Source: Rhynchopus sp. YZ270_cl-10
Lineage: Eukaryota > Euglenozoa > Diplonemea > Diplonemida > Diplonemidae
Direction: 5' to 3'
NCBI GenBank assembly: GCA_964035575.1
Contig: OZ037883.1
Location: forward strand, 62,001-126,000
DNA length: 64,000 nucleotides
The position numbers and the translations under genes are program-made. Below, piece by piece: positions 59,561 to 64,000 of this stretch (positions within the stretch are counted from its first letter, which is position 1; every line of letters begins with the position of its first letter). The notes under the pieces are model-generated. The model had not been told where the DNA came from. It saw only the letters and a list, made by a program, of their open reading frames with translations, and searched no databases.

Positions 59561-60466
59561 TCACGCACCAACCTCTTGCACCAACTGCACGGTGGCTCGG
59601 AGGGACGCGACCATACGGGACTCCCGGGCAACTTCTTCGGCGCTGCAGGTGGCAACGTTCTGCACCTCACATTCACTCTCCACATTGTCGTCCTCTTGAA
59701 GACCTTGCTTGTGGTTGATGTGCGCGTTGAGGAGGAAGCGGAGACGTGAAGAGGACTGCGGCGCTGTGCGTGCAGATGGGAGGGGGCGGCGGGCGACAAC
59801 AGCAGGCACACCACCCCCGGCAACAGGGGAAGGTGAAGACACCTCAGCAGGGGGAGGAGCCACAGCAGCTGCCGGTATCACCGCAAACGCTGCCCGCATC
59901 TCTGCCATGCAGCGCTCTTCGTTGGCGACAAGCGCCGCTCTCGTTGTGGCCTCGCTTGTTGCAGCGATGCAGCAGTGCAGCGTGCACGCCATCTGTGAGA
60001 AGGCAGCCGCTTCCTGCAGGGCAAGCACCGCTGCGGTGTGCTCTGCGTGTGCACGCATGAGGTCCACATCCGCAAGAAGCAGGTCTACCTGGACGCCACG
60101 ACGTGCCTCGTGCTCCGTCGCGTGCAGTGCGTCAAGCTTTGCTTGTATAGCATGCCGCACAGCAGCAGTCGCGTCTGCCGCAGCCTCGTCGTCGCTTGTG
60201 GTGGAGATCGCCTCGCTGGCGTCGGTGTTGTTGTCGTCGTCGTCGACATCAATGCTTTTCCGTTCGCCCTTTCCCTTTGCACGCACACGGCGGCGTTCAA
60301 GGAGGCCGTCCTGAGAGGAGGTGGTGGTGGTGGAAAAGTGGGGGTGGTTTTTGGGTGTTTCCGAAAATATTTGGAGCTAGCATACCCGTGTTGTCCGCAC
60401 TGTGGTCGACACTGTGTCTGCCCTTGAGTATGTGTCAACGCGCCCCGTGCTACACCCACATCCCAT
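59561..60466 (-). CDS. Small Ala-rich protein with acylation-like N terminus (2 exons)
   Basis: The minus-strand exons are 60466-60386 and 60310-59561 (stop TGA). They are joined by a 75-bp GTATGC...CTCAG intron in phase 0 (VRTTR joined to DGLLERRR), giving 276 residues. The N terminus MGCGCS has Gly2, Cys3, Cys5 and Ser6, which fits N-myristoylation with palmitoylation (known pattern; inferred here). Residues about 43-60 are acidic (DVDDDDNN). About 60-170 is Ala/Glu-rich and helical, with many His and Cys (MACTLHCCIAATSEATTRA). A Pro-rich linker and a final helix follow. I do not recognise the family. An AG directly precedes the ATG, so either a leader is spliced there or an upstream exon exists and MGCGCS is internal. 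Confidence 0.6.
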
Positions 60467-60705
60467 CTGAACGAAGCGGGAAACTCAACTACGTACGCAA
60501 AAAAAATGGATAACAAAAAGGATGATGTGTGTTGTGTACGTTGGGTGGTGGGTAAGCGGTGTGTGTGGTTTGTGTTGCTGGTGCAGGGTTGTTTGTTGGC
60601 GCGAATGGGGGTGGAGGTGTCACGGCGGCTTTAATGTGTTTTGTTCTTCCAAGGATATACCAATCAGCACACATACCGCCGATGGCTTTGGTTGTGTGGT
60701 GTTTT

Positions 60706-60819
60706 TAGTCATCTGCAAGTCTCAGAGTATTGTTAGATCACATAAAGATCTTCAACCCCTCAAAAGAGGGTCAAGGGAACGGATGGATGTCCGAACCTGT
60801 GCGTCTAATGTAATCATTC
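60706..60819. repeat. 114-bp duplicated unit, copy 1
   Basis: Matches 61011-61124 over 114 bp, with one difference visible (CTTCAACCCC against CTTCAGCCCC), while the flanks are unrelated. It contains small stem-loops such as CCCTCAAAAGAGGG and AGATCACATAAAGATCT. It could be a recent duplication or a duplicated structured RNA; no promoter or terminator settles this. Confidence 0.85.
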
Positions 60820-61010
60820 CACTGAAAGAGGGTAAAAAGATGGCATTTTATTGCACTCTGTTCCTGGATTTCGTCTTTTTGGGTATGTTCTTAAAACTGA
60901 AGAGTGGCAACGATTTTAAGTGAAATGAGACAAAAAGAAATCAGGACAACAGCGTCAAAAGGATGCACTTCTGCCAAATAGCAGCCAATAGGGAGAGGAC
61001 ATTTCCGATG

Positions 61011-61124
61011 TAGTCATCTGCAAGTCTCAGAGTATTGTTAGATCACATAAAGATCTTCAGCCCCTCAAAAGAGGGTCAAGGGAACGGATGGATGTCCGAA
61101 CCTGTGCGTCTAATGTAATCATTC
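61011..61124. repeat. 114-bp duplicated unit, copy 2
   Basis: Second copy of 60706-60819, in direct orientation, 191 bp downstream of the first. Confidence 0.85.
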
Positions 61125-61240
61125 TGTTCACAGCAAAAATAAACCCAAAACAAAAAATGTCGCAAACACTCCTGCAAATGAGAGGAAATACAGACTGCAC
61201 CCTGTGAGTGTTAACCCCCCTTGGTCGACCCAAAAAAAGG

Positions 61241-61360
61241 TAGAGTTGAAATACACAAGCCCTCTCGTGACGGTGTACCTTGGTACAGGACCGGCTCTAC
61301 TGGGGTCGGACACCCAACTACGATCAGTCCTACATCCATTTCGTGGGTTTTTCCACATCT
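61241..61360 (+). repeat. Short repeat family D, full-length copy
   Basis: The clearest complete copy of the approximately 115-bp element: TAGAGTTGAAATACACAAGC, CCTCTCGTGACGGTGTACC, GGTCGGACACCCAACTACG, TCCTACATCCATTTCG, ending TTCCACATCT. Confidence 0.7.
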
Positions 61361-62058
61361 GAAAAAAAAATGTCTTGGGTTGGGGTACTATTGGTTTGTA
61401 TGTTAGCACTTTTTCATAAACTTTACTGTGGGGGTAAGGTGTGTTATGAAGGGGAGAAAGAGAGAAAAAAAAACTTGGGGAAAAAGAAGATGAGCGAGTC
61501 TAAATGGAACACAACACCTGAAATCTCCTCAGCAGAAAATCAGATGAAAAAAACGAACCATTTTTTACCCCCTACGGGTGGCAGTACAGCAAAAGAAAAA
61601 AAGAGAAAAGCCTTTTGGGAAGATGATCCTCAGCAACGCCTAGGCACCGTTATCAACAAGTAGAGCACCACTCCGGTCTTCAATCTATAGATACACCCAC
61701 AATGCGCCCTGCATCGTATACTATGCACCACAGTACATAGTTTAACCCTGTGAGGCCCTGACAGATGTCACTACGTCGGAATGGTGTTATTTCACCTTGT
61801 TTTTGACCTCGTAGCCTACCACATGATGTCCATACAGGGCCAGGGAATCGATACACTTTTTTTGTTCGCGCAATGTGCCTCTCGTGCACATACATCGTTT
61901 TAAAGTACAATAACAACAACAACAGCTAGCGAGTGAGGTAAGAACAGCACCACAACAAAAAACCATGTGTACATGGTCAAATGTCTTCTCTCTCTCTCTA
62001 TCTCCCCTCCCCCCCAGAACACCCCCCCACCCCCTTTGAACGGCAAAAGGGGTTTCTT

Positions 62059-62289
62059 TCATAGAAAGTACGAAGGACGCTGAGTCACTACGTGGTTAAA
62101 CTGCGGCTCCGTTTCGGTAAAGGTCTTGAAGTTTCGTTCGAGCTGTTGCGTATTTTTTTTGTAAATGAAAAATATTTTTGACAGTCCGAAGGAACATACG
62201 TTGTCACCCAAGGACAGCATCGAGGCTAGGTTCGCGCACCGGTAACAATAGTTCGGTGCAGACCACACTGTTACAAGCTCGTCGCCCTG

Positions 62290-62326
<37 letters not shown>

Positions 62327-63298
62327 TAATTTTGTTTTGATTCATACCGCAAAATATTTGTATCCCTCTTGCACCAGCTGATGTGCACGGCAGATCAACT
62401 CTAGTTTGTTGACGCGGTTGAACTCTTTTGTTACGCTGTGCCCGAATAGCCATCCGGCGCCACGTGGCGAGACGGACCATGTGACCACGGAGTCGTCTGG
62501 GTCGGACCACATTAGGTCGCAGAACATGCCGTCGTTGGGGATCTCTTGCCTGCGTTGGATGCAACGCAGGACGTCAATCGAGCGTGCCTGCGGGGAGAGC
62601 CCGCCGTGCACACAGAACACCCGCCCATCCACAAGCGCCGCAATGTTCAGGTAGTCAAACACCTCGGTACAGCTGCGCCACGCCTCCGTGCTCCCATACT
62701 TCTTCTGACACTCATCCCAAAACCCATAGATCAGCGTCACCTGCCTGCTCTCATGGTTCCCACGCAGCAGTGTCACCCGGTCCGGCCATCGTGCCTTAAG
62801 AAGCAGCAGAAGTGTAAGAGTCTCCAAGCTGTTGTACCCCCGGTCCACGAAGTCGCCCATAAAGATATATCGGTTCCCATCCGCCACCTCCCCGCCAGTC
62901 CGGAACAGCGTCAGGAGGTCGTAGAACTGTCCGTGGATATCACCACAGATGGTGACCGGTGCCTGAACGGTTTGTACGTTGCTTTCCTGTGGAGGGTTTT
63001 TTGGGTGTTGATTGTGGGTTTTTTTGAGGGCAGAAAAATAAAGAATTTCGGTTGTTTGTTAGAAGAAACCAGAATTGGTTAATCCAAAAGACGGTCAGGT
63101 TTTTGTACACCCGAATGGTGGAATGAAAGAATCATCACCATGACAAAAAATTCTGTACAAACTTTTTTTTAAAAAGAGAAACAGTACCTCGCAAAGGATC
63201 TCACAGACGTACCGGCACAACATTTTCAGGTCCGATTCCTTGAGATGCCGTTCCCCCTGCCGGATAAGCTCCAACCAGCCATCGAGGTCGAGCCCCAT
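62059..63298 (-). CDS. PPP6C: PP6-type serine/threonine protein phosphatase catalytic subunit (4 exons)
   Basis: The minus-strand exons are 63298-63188, 62986-62348, 62286-62200 and 62142-62059. The introns are 201, 61 and 57 bp and all in phase 0, giving 306 residues, the family's usual length. The metal-binding motifs of PPP phosphatases are intact: GDIHGQ (52-57), GDFVDRG (81-87), RGNHE (112-116) and, further on, HGGLSP and [39 protein letters not shown] and [13 protein letters not shown] match PP6/Sit4 better than PP4 or PP2A. The end SYFL keeps the C-terminal Leu that is methylated in this subfamily. It acts in the cytoplasm and nucleus with SAPS-type regulatory subunits in known systems. 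An AG acceptor lies 9 nt upstream of the ATG. The first donor is GTACTG. The second intron has 34 A before its TGCAG. Confidence 0.96.
62292..62325. repeat. 34-bp homopolymer inside a phosphatase intron
   Basis: 34 T on the + strand, so 34 A on the coding strand, ending 4 nt before the acceptor. It makes up more than half of the 61-bp intron and takes the place of a pyrimidine tract. Confidence 0.9.
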
Positions 63299-64000
63299 TA
63301 GTGACGTCTATTGTATTGTGTTGTACAAAAAAATGAACCTCTACAAAGGCGCAAGGGAGGGCTTAAGGGTTCAGCCCACCCCCTCACCACACCCTGCTCC
63401 ACGCTGTGTGGAAAGGTCTCTGTTGGGTAGTGTGTGTTTTTATTCGTGTATAGGCTTTTTCAAAAGTTTTTAGAAGGTCCACCTAGGAATCCGCTTCTCA
63501 GGGGCTAGCTGATTTAATGAGCCGTATTCCTACTGGACGCCGTAAGGTACCTTTCCCGTGGATTGTAGCTGATTTAATGAGCCGTCTGCAGATCCACTGT
63601 GGATTTTGTTTTTTTCCTCCAGAAGTGATGTGGAACCACTACAACAAAAGAGGGAACGGGAGAGGATGGGCGCTTTTCTTTGTTGGTGACAGATTTCAGT
63701 TCCTGCAGAAGAGGGGGGCTGTGCAGACTGAGAGAAGGGGTCTGATCATTGGCACAGTGGCTTTCTGGGGGATTTTTTTTTTGCAAAATCAGGGATAAAA
63801 AAAAAAAGGGATTTTGAAAAAATCTCGGGGAACTGGGAGCGATTTCGTGAAAGCCTTTTTTTGATACTCTGTTTTTTGACAGATGTCAGACAGTTCTTCC
63901 ACCATAATCGCAGTACATTTATCCCTCCCCCCAACACGCGTAGTGTGGGAAGAGCGAGGAGTACGAGAATCGTCTTTGCGCCATACTGAAATGCGCTGAA
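63299..64000. other. Intergenic region upstream of the PP6 gene
   Basis: No supportable gene. TAGCTGATTTAATGAGCCGT occurs twice in direct orientation, at 63506-63525 and 63566-63585. The rest is A-runs and unremarkable sequence. Confidence 0.6.

Larger units (their letters stand above)
60467..62058. other. Intergenic region
   Basis: No supportable gene. It holds two copies of a 114-bp unit, a family D element at 61241-61360 and a family B hairpin near 61870. Confidence 0.55.

Overview
This is nuclear DNA from a eukaryote, almost certainly a unicellular one. Every gene I can support is a eukaryotic protein gene, and most carry short introns that begin GTATG and end CAG. I cannot name the species. 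All supported genes lie on the minus strand, several are very close together, and several starts have an AG acceptor 0-18 nt upstream. A lineage with directional gene arrays and possibly trans-splicing (a euglenozoan such as a diplonemid) would fit, but that is inference only.

Layout. 1-14 kb has no recognisable gene; it holds short hairpin repeats, DNA-transposon remnants and a heptamer minisatellite inside an inverted-repeat element. 14.2-25.6 kb has three minus-strand genes: a degenerate-KH protein with a Met/Asn/Gly-rich tract, a Gln/Met-rich protein of unknown family, and a coiled-coil, proline-rich scaffold-like protein. A 405-bp tandem duplication and a hAT-like element lie between the first two. 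25.6-33.9 kb is repeat territory with a Harbinger-like and a hAT-like non-autonomous element. 33.9-39.8 kb has a coiled-coil protein and a large eIF4E-family protein with an unusual C-terminal extension. 41.5-49.0 kb is the densest part: a C-type-lectin-like membrane protein, a SPRY-domain protein, an EGF-like membrane protein with probable 3' exons, and a small protein of unknown family. 49-59.5 kb is repeats, including a 1.4-kb terminal-inverted-repeat element filled with 9-bp and 5-bp minisatellites. 59.5-63.3 kb has a small protein with an acylation-like N terminus and a complete four-exon PP6-type protein phosphatase.

Together: the best-recognised genes are housekeeping or regulatory (PP6 phosphatase, eIF4E) or cell-surface (lectin-like, EGF-like). 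The degenerate-KH protein could act in mRNA control like the eIF4E protein, but nothing beyond loose proximity links them.

The non-coding space is the striking part. Dozens of 35-120 bp elements fall into several families, most able to fold, several sharing the apical motif CCTCTCGTG, and nearly all in the same orientation, opposite to the genes. The other notable items are the eIF4E fusion, minisatellites nested in inverted-repeat elements, and an intron whose 3' end is preceded by 34 adenines.
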